Below, piece after piece: positions 16,438-26,545 of a DNA stretch of 64,000 nt. Position 1 is the first letter of the stretch; each line of letters opens with the position of its first letter. The notes below the pieces were generated by a model. That model made no database searches. It had not been told where the DNA came from and saw only the letters and a program-made list of their open reading frames with translations. The stretch is from assembly GCA_947501555.1 (NCBI GenBank), contig CANMWG010000001.1:2170001-2234000 (forward strand), given 5' to 3'. The stretch comes from an uncultured Paracoccaceae bacterium (lineage in GTDB: Bacteria > Pseudomonadota > Alphaproteobacteria > Rhodobacterales > Rhodobacteraceae). The translations under genes and the position numbers were made by a program.

Positions 16438-17882
16438 CGGGACAGCGCCTCGGTCAGAATCGCTTTCAATTGATCGCGCAAGGCGGCTGTCTCGGCCTCT
16501 GCCGCCGTCAGATCCGCCAACAGGGTTTCGGGATCACCATGATCCTCGGCCACCGTATGGGGGTTCTTGACGTCAAGGTTATAGCCGCGCGCCTTGATCT
16601 CTTCCGCCGTGACCTTCCACGCCTGTGGGCCTTCGACCCGCCCCTCGCGCGCGGCCCCGCCCCACCATGCGGCACAGTCGTCCAGATGCTCCAGCCGGAT
16701 CGGCTTGGTCATGGAATAAGCCTTCTGCGTCTCGGGCACCTTGTGTTCCCAATACCAGATGTCCTGTGTCGGCGTGCCCTTTTCAAAGAAAAGCAGGTTG
16801 GTTCCGATGGAGGCATAGGGTTTGAAGACCGAGTTGGGCAGCCGCACGATGGTGTGCAGGTTGCATTCCTCCATCAGGTGTTCCTTGAGCCGGGTCTTGA
16901 TCCCTTCGCCAAACAGCGAGCCGTCGGGCAGCACCACGGCGGCACGGCCACCGGGTTTGAGCATTCGGATGATCAGGGCAAGGAAGAGATCGGCGGTTTC
17001 ACGAGTCTTGAATGTCGGGAAGTTAGATTCGATCCCGTCCTCTTCCTTGCCGCCGAAGGGTGGGTTGGTGAGAACGATGTCGACGCGTTCATCGCGGGTC
17101 CAACTGACCAGTGGGCGGGCCAGCGTATTATCATGACGCACGAAGTCGGGTTCTTCGACCCCGTTTAGCAACATGTTGGTGACGCAGAGCATGTGCGGCA
17201 GCGGTTTCTTTTCAACGGCGCGCAGGGCACCTTGCATCTGTGCCTCATGCTCGGGTCGTTTGACGTAGTTGTCGCGCATGTGGCGCATGGCGCAGGTCAG
17301 GAAGCCGCCAGTGCCGCAGGCCGGGTCGAACATGAGCTCGCCAGGTGTGGGGTCGATCTGCTGCACCATGAAGGCGGTGACGGCGCGAGGGGTATAGTAT
17401 TCGCCTGCGTTGCCCGCGTTCTGCAGGTCGTTCAGGATTTGCTCGTAAATGTCACCGAAGTGCTGGCGCTCGGTCAGGTTGTTGAAGTCGACCTCGTTGA
17501 TCTTGTTGATCATCTGCCGCATCAGTTGGCCAGATTTCATGTAGTTGTAGGCATCCTCGAACACATCGCGAACGACCTTGGCGCGGGGACCTGCGTTGAC
17601 GGGCAGCGTTTTGAGTTTGGGAAACAGAGTGTTGTTCACAAAATCGAGCAACGTCTCGCCGGTGATCCCTTCTGGATCTGCCGCCCAAGCGCGCCATTGC
17701 AGGTCAACCGGAATGGGAGAGGTATAGTTTTCCTTGGTTAGTTCAAATTCCTGATCTTGATCATCAATGATCTTAAGGAAAAACATCCAGCAAAGCTGGC
17801 TGATGCGCTGTGCGTCGCCATCCACGCCAGTATCTTTGCGCATGATGTCTTGGATGGATTTGACAAGGCTACGGACGGACAT
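16434..17882 (-). CDS. hsdM: Type I restriction-modification DNA methyltransferase subunit M
   Basis: 482 residues. The S-adenosylmethionine motif (MFDPACGTGGFL, Asp186 onward) and the catalytic NPPF motif (Asn273) of N6-adenine methyltransferases are intact. The N-terminal ~130 residues form the helical HsdM_N region (VRSLVKSIQDIMRKD) and a C-terminal coiled segment (LLADLTAAEAETAALRDQL) should contact HsdS. It protects self DNA by methylating the recognition site. The gene begins 3 bp after hsdR and overlaps hsdS by 4 bp. Nothing suggests inactivation. Confidence 0.96.
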   Translation of the reverse strand: MSVRSLVKSIQDIMRKDTGVDGDAQRISQLCWMFFLKIIDDQDQEFELTKENYTSPIPVDLQWRAWAADPEGITGETLLDFVNNTLFPKLKTLPVNAGPRAKVVRDVFEDAYNYMKSGQLMRQMINKINEVDFNNLTERQHFGDIYEQILNDLQNAGNAGEYYTPRAVTAFMVQQIDPTPGELMFDPACGTGGFLTCAMRHMRDNYVKRPEHEAQMQGALRAVEKKPLPHMLCVTNMLLNGVEEPDFVRHDNTLARPLVSWTRDERVDIVLTNPPFGGKEEDGIESNFPTFKTRETADLFLALIIRMLKPGGRAAVVLPDGSLFGEGIKTRLKEHLMEECNLHTIVRLPNSVFKPYASIGTNLLFFEKGTPTQDIWYWEHKVPETQKAYSMTKPIRLEHLDDCAAWWGGAAREGRVEGPQAWKVTAEEIKARGYNLDVKNPHTVAEDHGDPETLLADLTAAEAETAALRDQLKAILTEALSR

Positions 17883-17885
17883 TGG

Positions 17886-20339
17886 TTATGCGCTTTCTTC
17901 GTAAATAGCGGATTGCAGGTCGTGAACTGCCTGTTCGAAGCCGGGTTTTCCACCGAAAGCGCGGACAAGTTCAACCACACTTCCCATGCCGCTGAACGGC
18001 GCAATTTTCAAGACGCCAGGGTCATCGAGATTCATGACGCCCTCGTCGGCATATTTTTCAAGCAAGGCTTCGAGAACGGCCTTTGCCTGCGGTCCGTATT
18101 TGGTGAAAGCATCACGCTTTTTGACGTTTTCAGCCCGCTCCCGTCGGGTCAAAGGCTTTGCATCAAAGGCGATGTGACAAATAAGGTCAAACGGATCAAG
18201 GTCCTTGCCCAACTCAGCTCCAATTATATCCAGCGGCAAGCCTTCCGCTTCCAGCTCATCAAACACAGCCTGTTTGCGACCTTCGCTGTTCCAGCGCTTA
18301 AGGAAATCATCAAGGCTAGCGAACTGCTGTTTCAGGGCCTTTCGGGTGTAATCGCGCAGAGACTCTGTGACCAGCTTGCCGTTCTCATTGAGGTATTCAA
18401 CCCTTTCGGCGACGATCTCTGCGCCAACTCCATCGACGTAAACTTTACGGATCGGGCCGCCACCAGTGCCGCCATCAAGAGGATCGATCGGATCGATAAT
18501 AACGGTTTCATCGTCGCCTGGCTCAGGTGACAGCGGCACCCCATCTTCGTCGGTCTGTGGAGCGTCATCTGGGGGCGTTATCGGGTCATCAGTACCAGGT
18601 TGGTAGATTTGAACCGGCTCTCCGTCGAACTCTGGATCGGCAAAATGGCTGGTCGAACCACGGAAATCCATTACCGTGAAGAATAACTTCTGGGTATCCT
18701 CATGTACACGGGTCCCGCGCCCAATAATCTGCTTAAACTCAGTCATGGACCCTACGTCGCGGTCCAGCACGATCAGGCGGCAGGTTTGCGCATCGACACC
18801 CGTCGAAAGAAGCCGCGACGTTGTCACGATCACCGGATATGGCGCTTCAGGATCAATGAAATTCCCAAGCTGGTCGAGACCGTCTTTATCATTCCCGGTA
18901 ATACGCATGACGTACCGATGGTTTTGCGCCGCGAGATCCGCGTTTTCATTGATCAGCGCCTGCCGCATGCGGGCGGCATGTTCCTGATCCACACAAAAGA
19001 CGATCGTCTTTGCCATGCGATCGCCGCTTTGCTTTAGGAACTCTGAAACCTTCTGAGCAACCAGTTTTGTGCGGTCTTCCAATACCAGCGTGCGGTCAAA
19101 ATCCTTAGTATTGTAGATGCGATCCTCGACCTCTTCGCCCTCACGGTCTCGCTGCCCTTGCTCAGGTCGATAGCCTTGGACGTCACGGTCAATGTGAACT
19201 TTGATCACCTTGTAAGGAGCCAAGAAGCCATCGCGGATGCCCTGTTTCAGCGAATAGCTGTAAACTGGCGCACCAAAATAATCGATATTGGAGGCATACT
19301 CAGTCTCCTTCGGCGTTGCGGTCAGGCCAATTTGGGTCGCCGAGGTGAAATGGTCGAGGATTTCCCGCCAGGCGGAGTCGTCGGCAGCACTACCGCGGTG
19401 ACATTCATCTATCACGATCAGGTCAAAGAAATCGCGTGAGAACTCTTTATAGAGCTTTTGGCTTTCATCTGGACCGGTAATCGCTTGGTACAGGCCCAAG
19501 TAGATTTCATAAGAGGAGTCGATCCGCCGGCGCTTGTCCAAAGCTAGTGTCAAATCAGTCGACGTACCATCTGCGCGTTCAATGGTTTTCGCCTGGGTCG
19601 ACAGTTTTGCCATATTCCCAGCAAATGGCCTGAAGTCATTAACCATCGTTTGGTCGATCAGCACATTGCGATCGGCCAAGAACAGAATACGCTTCTTCTT
19701 ACCGGCTTTCCAAAGCCGCCAGATGATCTGAAAGGCAGTGTATGTCTTGCCGGTCCCTGTGGCCATCACCAGCAAGATGCGGTCCTGTCCCTTTGCGATA
19801 GCCTCGATGGTGGAGTTCACCGCATTCACCTGATAATACCGCGGTGTCTTACCGCTACCATCATCAAAGTAATCTTGTAGTGCTACGTCAGATGCCCCGT
19901 CAGACAGCCCTTTCCATTGACAATAACGCTGCCAAAGTTCTGCCGGCGAGGGAAAGTCTTCCAGCGAAAGCGTGATTTCAGGTGTCGGGCTCATTCCCGT
20001 TCGGTCATGCATAACGAAACCGTCACCATTCGATGAAAAGACAAATGGAATTCCGAGGGTTTCCGCATACTCCAAGCCCTGCTGAAGACCAGCCCCTACC
20101 GATTGGCCGTTTTCTTTCGCTTCAATTAACGCGATGGGAATATTTGGCTTAACCGAAAGGATATAATCAGCACGTTTCCCCTTACCGCGACTAACCAACT
20201 TTCCTCGGACGATAATTCTACCCTTGGTAAAACTGACCTCTTCTCGAATTTGATTTATTTCATCCCACCCTGCTTTACGAAGGGCCGGTGTTATAAATTT
20301 TGTGCATATATCCCGCTCACTAAGTGACCGCTTATCCAT
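17886..20339 (-). CDS. hsdR: Type I restriction endonuclease subunit R (EcoEI-type)
   Basis: 817 residues from the ATG at 20339 (MDKRSLSERDICTKF, the usual family start); the frame also contains an ATG at 20354. The N-terminal nuclease (RADYILSV ... ALIEAKENGQ, PD-ExK type) is followed by an SF2 helicase with Walker A ATGTGKTYTA, DECH box (IVIDECHRGS), and motif VI (QIIGRGTRV). HsdR translocates unmodified DNA and cuts at a distance. First gene of the hsdRMS-MBL operon; about 160 bp of intergenic DNA separates it from the upstream Rad50-like gene. An acidic, Pro-rich linker (~residues 575-625) precedes the C-terminal domain. Confidence 0.95.
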   Translation of the reverse strand: MDKRSLSERDICTKFITPALRKAGWDEINQIREEVSFTKGRIIVRGKLVSRGKGKRADYILSVKPNIPIALIEAKENGQSVGAGLQQGLEYAETLGIPFVFSSNGDGFVMHDRTGMSPTPEITLSLEDFPSPAELWQRYCQWKGLSDGASDVALQDYFDDGSGKTPRYYQVNAVNSTIEAIAKGQDRILLVMATGTGKTYTAFQIIWRLWKAGKKKRILFLADRNVLIDQTMVNDFRPFAGNMAKLSTQAKTIERADGTSTDLTLALDKRRRIDSSYEIYLGLYQAITGPDESQKLYKEFSRDFFDLIVIDECHRGSAADDSAWREILDHFTSATQIGLTATPKETEYASNIDYFGAPVYSYSLKQGIRDGFLAPYKVIKVHIDRDVQGYRPEQGQRDREGEEVEDRIYNTKDFDRTLVLEDRTKLVAQKVSEFLKQSGDRMAKTIVFCVDQEHAARMRQALINENADLAAQNHRYVMRITGNDKDGLDQLGNFIDPEAPYPVIVTTSRLLSTGVDAQTCRLIVLDRDVGSMTEFKQIIGRGTRVHEDTQKLFFTVMDFRGSTSHFADPEFDGEPVQIYQPGTDDPITPPDDAPQTDEDGVPLSPEPGDDETVIIDPIDPLDGGTGGGPIRKVYVDGVGAEIVAERVEYLNENGKLVTESLRDYTRKALKQQFASLDDFLKRWNSEGRKQAVFDELEAEGLPLDIIGAELGKDLDPFDLICHIAFDAKPLTRRERAENVKKRDAFTKYGPQAKAVLEALLEKYADEGVMNLDDPGVLKIAPFSGMGSVVELVRAFGGKPGFEQAVHDLQSAIYEESA

Positions 20340-20499
20340 TGAAAAGTATCCCATTAGCGTGAAACGCTACAAATGCAGCATATCGAAAGCGATCTTTCGT
20401 ATGTTCATGTTAGACGGGAACCCAGACCTACAGCAACGTCAAACAAAGGCAATTAACGAAGTAGGTGACGCGATGTCTGCACCCAGTGCGATAAGTTTC

Positions 20500-23400
20500 T
20501 CAGCCAGGCATGTCGACAATATTGACGTCTGGAATAGTCTTACGTGCCAGCTCGACCAAATGCGCATGGTGGGTGAAAATAATCGCCTGCCCACTTCGCC
20601 CGATGTCTGAACACAGCTGCAATGCTGCTTTTGCCCGATCATCGTCAAACGTTTCCATAATATCGTCTAGGATCATCGGCAGCGGCCCCAGATCGCGGGC
20701 AAAGCTACGGTACCCCGCGACGCGCAGCGCAAAGTACAGCTGACCCATCGTCCCTGTAGACATATCTTCAACGGGGACCGAGCTGCCGTCCGGCTTAATG
20801 CCAACTAGTTTCTCGCCTTCGGACTGGCTCCAGACGTCCACACGGCTCCAGGCAGGTGCGGTGATTCCAACAAAGGCATTTTCGACATCACCAAGCATGG
20901 TTGTGCGCCGTTCTGCCGCCAAACGACGCAATGCACCTTTTGCCGCCAACACTCCGAGACGCGCAACAGCGGCATTTCTCGCACCTGCACGGATCTCTTC
21001 AAGGATGGTCGCTTGCTCTGTGGTAAGGTTGCTTTGATCGTCGGAGTCAAAGGCCTCTTTGTAAAGACGGATTGCCTCACGATGTGCGGCGAACGCCTGA
21101 TCGCGGTCATGCTGGGCGTCTTTCAAAAGCTGATCCACTGCGGCGGCACGACTGGAGTCTGGAAGCACTGCTAGCTCTTCTGCAAACAGTTCATTGTTTA
21201 CGCCGGCGCGTGCTGAAGTCCGTAACTCATCATAAGCTTTGCGTGTGTTGCGAAGGTTATCGCGCTCTGAAAGGACGGCCACACGCTGGGTAGGCTCCAG
21301 ATCATCTGCGCCTTGATCTTTGAACCATCCCACAAGCTCGGCGCGAGCATCGACAATCGCAGTTTCCGCCTGTTTGCGTGCGGTTTCTTCTTTCGTCATT
21401 TCGGTTTGCGTTGAGGTTCGTTTCTCTTTTGCGCGCTCCTCTGCACTGATCCGAATGCGGGCCTGTTCTATCACTTCCAGTGACGTGACTTTAGGATCGT
21501 TCTCTGCGCCTGTCACAGCCATGATCCGCAATGCGCTTGCGTCGAGCTGCGCGATGGCGTTTTCGAGGGTCTCGATCCTCAATATCAATTTTGACTGCTC
21601 TTCATGAAACTGGCTCAAACGGCGCAAATTTGGCAAGGCGGCAAGGATTTCGCCAGCTGTGCGACCAGCCAAGGGCAGCGTATTTATTAGGCTCTGAAGA
21701 GACTTTTGTGCTGCTTCCTTGTCGGTTGTTGCATCTGTCGCCTCTTGCTCCAAGTCTGCAAGAACCTGTTGCGCTTTAGTCCAACGGTTCCACGTCTGAC
21801 GCACACTGTCTTGCAATGTCAGCGCTGCTTGAACGCGGGATGGTAGGTCTGTGTCCGAGCAGTCAATTCCCACAGTATTTGCGGCCTTTTTCATGTCCTG
21901 CAAAGCAGCTGAATGATGGGTGCTATGAATGTCCAACTCCGCTTTGGCATTCGCAACTTTTGCCTCAATTGCTGCAGCTTGCAGAAGCGCCGTGTGCCGA
22001 TCTGTAAATGCCGCAGGGTTGGTTTCAGGTGCCAACCCAAGTGCTGAAGCGATTGCAGTGGCTTGCTTGGTTAGTTCAATGTGTTTTTCGGTGACACGAT
22101 TCATGCGCTCTTGCGCCTGGTCAAGCAGCACTCTGGCAGTTGCCTCTTCACGGCGTGCCGCGACGAGTTGCCCGCGCGCATCTTGCCCTTCCGCAAAGCG
22201 GGCTTGGGCGTCGTCGTCGACGTGCATCGCACCCTCAAATTCATACGCGGTTTCAGCCGTTAAAGCGCTACGGTGCTCCACCCAGATCGCGTCGCGCTTG
22301 CGCCGCGTTTCTGCGATTGCGGTCGCATCGATCGTCGCTGGTGTTGCTTCGTATGTTTGTCGGTTTGCTTGCGCTAATTCATAGGCGGTTTCTCTGGCCT
22401 CAAGTTCGGCTTTGTTGGTGGCGAGATCGGCGGCAGCTGTCGCAAAAGCTCGGGTAAGATCGAGTAAGGTTTCCCGGGCCGGTAAGCCGGCGGCCACTAA
22501 ATCAGCCCATGTCGCGGGCAAACTTGCTACTGCGGTCACCAATTGCGCTTTCTCGGTTGCCACCGCATTCTTTGCTAGTGTTATGTCCGCAACAGCACTC
22601 CATTTGTCCCACGTAGCTTGAAGTTGAGACAAGTCCTTTGGTTCGGGCGGAGCGTCAACGAGTTGGCCGCGCGCCCGAGTAGCTGCCGCCTCCGCCGCAA
22701 TCACGTCCCTTTCCAAGTTAACGACGGCCTGTGCGGCGTTGGCTAAGTCGTCAACCTCGATAGATGTCAGGACGAGGGATTCTACAGGCACGCCTGCCAT
22801 GTTGAGCGCAACTAAGGCTTCATTGATTTTAGCGCCCAGTGCCTCACGATCTGCAATCCGCCTATCCAAATCGGACGCTGCAGTCGCAGCACGGGCCTGC
22901 AGCGGGGCGTCATCAAACGTAAGCTGATCGAGTTGCCTAAGTTCATGTGCCAATGCCTCTGCCAAAGGGTCTTTTGGACAGGCACTGATGGTGCTTTTTA
23001 GTGTTTCGAGAGCGTCCTTCGCTTCTGAAACGCGCAAAGACTTTTCGGATATCGTTGCAACAAGACTGGCAACTGCGGCCTCGGCACCTCTTGGCAACTC
23101 AGGACCATCGGGGAATTCAGCGAGTTTTACATCGATCTGGCGGATATTTTCCGCCTGATCGTACCAAGTCTGTGCTGCCACAAGCGCAGCTTGACGCAGC
23201 CTTGCGTTTTCCAGACCTTGATCGGTTGCATCAAACTCGGCCTTAGCATCATCTTTGGCCGCCGCGAGCGTGCGTTCTCGCTCTGGTGTCAGCCGGGATG
23301 CGCGAAGTTCTTGGCTGATTTTGGCAAGTCGATCTTTTGCAACTTTCAGCTCTGTTCCACGGCCACCTTTTTTGTAAAACCTGTCGACATGAGCGGTCAT

Positions 23401-23904
23401 CTGTTCAAGTGTGGTAGCGATTGTGGTCAAACCTGATACACCCGCATGCAGCAGTTGACCCAGATCACCTTGCGCATTCGCGATACGGGCGCCGCCTGCA
23501 CGCAACCCGTCGTCATTGAGAGAAAACCGCTCGACATAATCGTCGCGGCTCAGTCCATGCAATGCCGAAGATAAGATTGTTTCCTCGATCGGTCGACCTT
23601 GATGATCTAGCAGCGATTGGTTTCTTTTGCTGTTGCGTTGCAGCACCATCGTACCTCGGCTCGGAATGGCCAGTTCTGCCCCGACCAAGAGGTCGCTTCG
23701 TTTGAACTGGAATTCATAGGGATGGTCTCGGATCTTCATGCCGAACAACAGCTCAAGATAGGCGTTGAATGCGGTTGATTTCCCGGCCTCATTGGGTCCG
23801 TAAATTACCGTCACGTCGCTGGTTTCGGCCGGTGGAAGCGGCATTGTTATCTGCGCATCTTTGAAGCGCCCGTAACGCGTCAGATCAAGCCTGTTCAGCC
23901 TCAT
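20500..23904 (-). CDS. Rad50/SbcC-like AAA ATPase (YhaN type)
   Basis: 1,134 residues with the SMC/Rad50 layout: N-terminal Walker A (GPNEAGKST, residues 36-44), a long coiled coil rich in Ala/Glu from ~170 to ~960, and a C-terminal signature (MSTGTMGQLYFALRVA) and Walker B (LPMILDDIMETFDDD). The start RLDLTRYGRFKD is typical of YhaN-like proteins rather than classical SbcC, and there is no zinc hook CxxC at the coil apex. It overlaps the nuclease gene upstream by 4 bp, so the two should form a Rad50-Mre11-like ATP-dependent nuclease. In the transposon this could serve DNA end processing or phage defence; that role is inferred from context only. Confidence 0.88.
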   Translation of the reverse strand: MRLNRLDLTRYGRFKDAQITMPLPPAETSDVTVIYGPNEAGKSTAFNAYLELLFGMKIRDHPYEFQFKRSDLLVGAELAIPSRGTMVLQRNSKRNQSLLDHQGRPIEETILSSALHGLSRDDYVERFSLNDDGLRAGGARIANAQGDLGQLLHAGVSGLTTIATTLEQMTAHVDRFYKKGGRGTELKVAKDRLAKISQELRASRLTPERERTLAAAKDDAKAEFDATDQGLENARLRQAALVAAQTWYDQAENIRQIDVKLAEFPDGPELPRGAEAAVASLVATISEKSLRVSEAKDALETLKSTISACPKDPLAEALAHELRQLDQLTFDDAPLQARAATAASDLDRRIADREALGAKINEALVALNMAGVPVESLVLTSIEVDDLANAAQAVVNLERDVIAAEAAATRARGQLVDAPPEPKDLSQLQATWDKWSAVADITLAKNAVATEKAQLVTAVASLPATWADLVAAGLPARETLLDLTRAFATAAADLATNKAELEARETAYELAQANRQTYEATPATIDATAIAETRRKRDAIWVEHRSALTAETAYEFEGAMHVDDDAQARFAEGQDARGQLVAARREEATARVLLDQAQERMNRVTEKHIELTKQATAIASALGLAPETNPAAFTDRHTALLQAAAIEAKVANAKAELDIHSTHHSAALQDMKKAANTVGIDCSDTDLPSRVQAALTLQDSVRQTWNRWTKAQQVLADLEQEATDATTDKEAAQKSLQSLINTLPLAGRTAGEILAALPNLRRLSQFHEEQSKLILRIETLENAIAQLDASALRIMAVTGAENDPKVTSLEVIEQARIRISAEERAKEKRTSTQTEMTKEETARKQAETAIVDARAELVGWFKDQGADDLEPTQRVAVLSERDNLRNTRKAYDELRTSARAGVNNELFAEELAVLPDSSRAAAVDQLLKDAQHDRDQAFAAHREAIRLYKEAFDSDDQSNLTTEQATILEEIRAGARNAAVARLGVLAAKGALRRLAAERRTTMLGDVENAFVGITAPAWSRVDVWSQSEGEKLVGIKPDGSSVPVEDMSTGTMGQLYFALRVAGYRSFARDLGPLPMILDDIMETFDDDRAKAALQLCSDIGRSGQAIIFTHHAHLVELARKTIPDVNIVDMPG

Positions 23905-25079
23905 TGTGCGTCGACCCCATGCAGCGATAAAGACACCTCGCCGATGGCCTCGTTGAGTAATTCAGTGAGCGCATCTTCAGGCAATGCATCCCGAGCACCT
24001 GGGGGCAAAGCATTGCGCATGTCATCAAGCATCTCGGCGCAAGCCTGGCGGAACCCGTCCTCTTGCACCTCAGCCCGCATGAGCCTTGCTAGGTCGTTTA
24101 CCTTGTCATCGGTTAGGTTTTTGGGTGGCAAAACCTTAATTTTGTCGAGAAAGACATCGTCGACGCTCTCCAATAGCTCTGTCGCCAGAACCTGCAAATC
24201 ATCTGCTGTATGGCGTGCCGTTGCGACCTGCAGGCGGACAGCCGTGAAACGTAATGGATCTTGGGCGGCCTTCAACGCCGCCCCAATATGGTCTAAGGCT
24301 TCTGCCTGGTCGCCACATTCTGTGAGATCTAGTTTGGCTTCAATAAATCTAAGATGCCCGACGTCCCTGTGCTCCAATTGTGGAACACCATCGCCCAGAG
24401 TGATAACTGCCACACTACCACCGTAGCGCTCCCCATAATGACGTGGTTGAGGAATGCCGGGCATGACGGCCAGCGCGGAACCCGACCTGCGTTCAAATGG
24501 CATGTGGATATGCCCAAGACACCAAAGATCGTAGCCATGCGCCAATAGGTCTTGTTCAGAGCAAGGTGCGTAGGGGTCGTGACCCGGTGAGCCTCCTAGT
24601 GAAGTATGCATTAAGCCGACATTGGTCCGCCCTACGACCGGTTCCGGGTATTCTGGCAGAAGGCTTTTCGCCATGTGGCTCTTGTCGAATGATAATCCGT
24701 GGAACATGGCGTTCCCAATTTCGACAGTGGGGTTTCCTTCGTGCAGCAAATGAATATCGGGGCCGAGGCTGCCGTGATTTGTGTGATCCAGTAGGGCATC
24801 ATGGTTGCCGCGAATAAGCACCGTGGGAATTCCCGCAGACGCCGCATGCGAAAGTTGGGTAATCAAGAACGCCCTTGATTTCAGATCGGGGAAGTCGCTG
24901 TCAAAGATGTCGCCTGCTAAGATCAACGCATCTGCGTTCTCTGAAATCGCCATCTCCACGATACGCCGAAACGTGTCGAAGCTGGCTTGCTTCAGACGCT
25001 CTCCCAATTCTGGATTGCGTAGTGCAACCGAACGGATTGGGGATCCAAGATGTGTGTCAGCTGAAACGATGAGCCGCAT
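23901..25079 (-). CDS. Mre11/SbcD-like metallophosphoesterase nuclease (YhaO type)
   Basis: 392 residues. The calcineurin-like metal motifs are in order: SADTHLG (Asp8, His10), AGDIFDSD, IRGNHDALLD, and GHIHMP. The C-terminal ~150 residues would bind the ATPase partner. Mre11-type enzymes are Mn-dependent exo/endonucleases opened by Rad50 ATPases. The gene is first in a two-gene operon and overlaps the YhaN-like gene by 4 bp. It is transcribed divergently from the next phosphoesterase gene across about 470 bp. Confidence 0.88.
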   Translation of the reverse strand: MRLIVSADTHLGSPIRSVALRNPELGERLKQASFDTFRRIVEMAISENADALILAGDIFDSDFPDLKSRAFLITQLSHAASAGIPTVLIRGNHDALLDHTNHGSLGPDIHLLHEGNPTVEIGNAMFHGLSFDKSHMAKSLLPEYPEPVVGRTNVGLMHTSLGGSPGHDPYAPCSEQDLLAHGYDLWCLGHIHMPFERRSGSALAVMPGIPQPRHYGERYGGSVAVITLGDGVPQLEHRDVGHLRFIEAKLDLTECGDQAEALDHIGAALKAAQDPLRFTAVRLQVATARHTADDLQVLATELLESVDDVFLDKIKVLPPKNLTDDKVNDLARLMRAEVQEDGFRQACAEMLDDMRNALPPGARDALPEDALTELLNEAIGEVSLSLHGVDAQ

Positions 25080-25551
25080 TTTGTGATTTACCTAGTTTTG
25101 AACCTCTAGTTGTGAACGGTTCACCGGTATCTAGCAATGGGTACTTGCAAGGGCACATTTGCTGCGTACATCGACGTCTTCGGGGCAAAATGTTGCTTGA
25201 TGACGCCTGCCAGCTTTGAGAACTCCCGCACTCTGTGTAGCAATCGAACAACAATCCAACTTGCGAAAAACACTGGATTTTCAGGTTGATTTCACACAAA
25301 GTCCTTCGTTTTCTGATTTTGAAGAAAATCATTTCATTTGCGAAAAACACCTCGAAAATATCGGCGCCCTCCGAATTCAATATCAGGCGTATTTCTTCTC
25401 ATTGATCTTCATTGCAGCACGGACGCACACTAATAAGAAAATCGTGTTTGGAACATCCGATGATCTCACTTGAATTCAGTAGAACTCGCTTCGATCGTAT
25501 TGGATGCAATGCCCTGGGTCAGGAAAGAAATCACCTTATGGCCGGTGCCGC
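25080..25551. other. Divergent intergenic region
   Basis: No gene. It must carry the promoters of the Mre11/Rad50-like pair (minus) and the phosphoesterase (plus). TTGCGAAAAACAC is repeated directly at 25261-25273 and 25338-25350 (77 bp apart), a possible regulator site. Confidence 0.4.
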
Positions 25552-26340
25552 ATGAAGTGCATCGTACTTGCCGACTTGCATCTTGATATGTACCTCAACC
25601 AAGGACTGGATCCCTTTTGTCAGGTGCCCGATGCCGCGTTTGATGGTATCACGCACTGCATTGTCGCAGGCGATCTCTCAAATAAGGCCCAGAAGCAGTG
25701 GAACCGAAGCATTCCATGGCTCGCGGAGCGGTTTCCGGATGCGCAGCTATACGTAATGCCAGGGAATCACGACTACTACGATTTCCGCATCGATGATGAA
25801 GATCGACTTGTGGAAATAGCCGAAAAACATGGGGCTTCCTTCTTACAGAAGAGCGAATTGATCTCAGGAAGGCACCGCATTCTGTGTGCGACGTTATGGA
25901 CGGATTTTGAAGCATATGGTGGTCGCACCGAGAATATGCGGACAGCCAGCCGCGTGATGAGCGACTATCACTACATCAAAGTGGCGCGGAACAATTTCCG
26001 CCGCCTGACGCCGGGGCAGACGGCAGCCATTCATGTTGAGCACCGAAGCTGGCTTTTGGAGCGTCTTTCGGAACCATTTGACGGCGAGACAACTGTGATT
26101 TCCCATCATGCGCCGCATCGAAGGGCACTTAGTGCCGAGCCCTCATACGGCCCATGCTACGTCTCAGATTTGGAGGAAATCATCATGACTTTCAAACCTC
26201 GACGGTGGCTGTTTGGACACACGCATCATCGCATATCCTTCAGCGTTGGCGATACAGAATTGCGGAATATCTCCGTTGGTTATCCAGGGCAAAATGAACC
26301 GCTTGAGGCGTTTGATAGATTTACCTTGGAGTTGAGATGA
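25552..26340 (+). CDS. Calcineurin-like metallophosphoesterase
   Basis: 262 residues from the ATG at 25552; an upstream in-frame ATG at 25504 would add 16 residues unlike the family start. All phosphoesterase motifs are present: LADLHLD (Asp8, His10), VAGDLSN, MPGNHDYYD, SHHAPH, and FGHTHH. No signal peptide is seen, so it is probably cytoplasmic. Substrate is unknown; relatives act on nucleic acids, cyclic nucleotides or phosphoproteins. It is the first gene of a plus-strand pair with the exonuclease gene downstream, in a cargo otherwise rich in nucleic-acid enzymes. Confidence 0.82.
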   Translation: MKCIVLADLHLDMYLNQGLDPFCQVPDAAFDGITHCIVAGDLSNKAQKQWNRSIPWLAERFPDAQLYVMPGNHDYYDFRIDDEDRLVEIAEKHGASFLQKSELISGRHRILCATLWTDFEAYGGRTENMRTASRVMSDYHYIKVARNNFRRLTPGQTAAIHVEHRSWLLERLSEPFDGETTVISHHAPHRRALSAEPSYGPCYVSDLEEIIMTFKPRRWLFGHTHHRISFSVGDTELRNISVGYPGQNEPLEAFDRFTLELR

Positions 26341-26545
26341 TGCGCAAAGATTCAAGCCGCTCCATGGTGCTGGTGGGTAAGAGTGGTGTTTTGTGCCGAT
26401 CTTTGAGCTGGTTTTATGTTAGTGTTATCATGGTGTTACGTTTCTATTTCAAAGATTTTCGCCGATCATCGCTGCCGATGTCATTTCATAGGATTGGAGG
26501 ATGCCAGATCGCGTGTACGTTGACCTCCAAGTCGCCGAAACTTTC

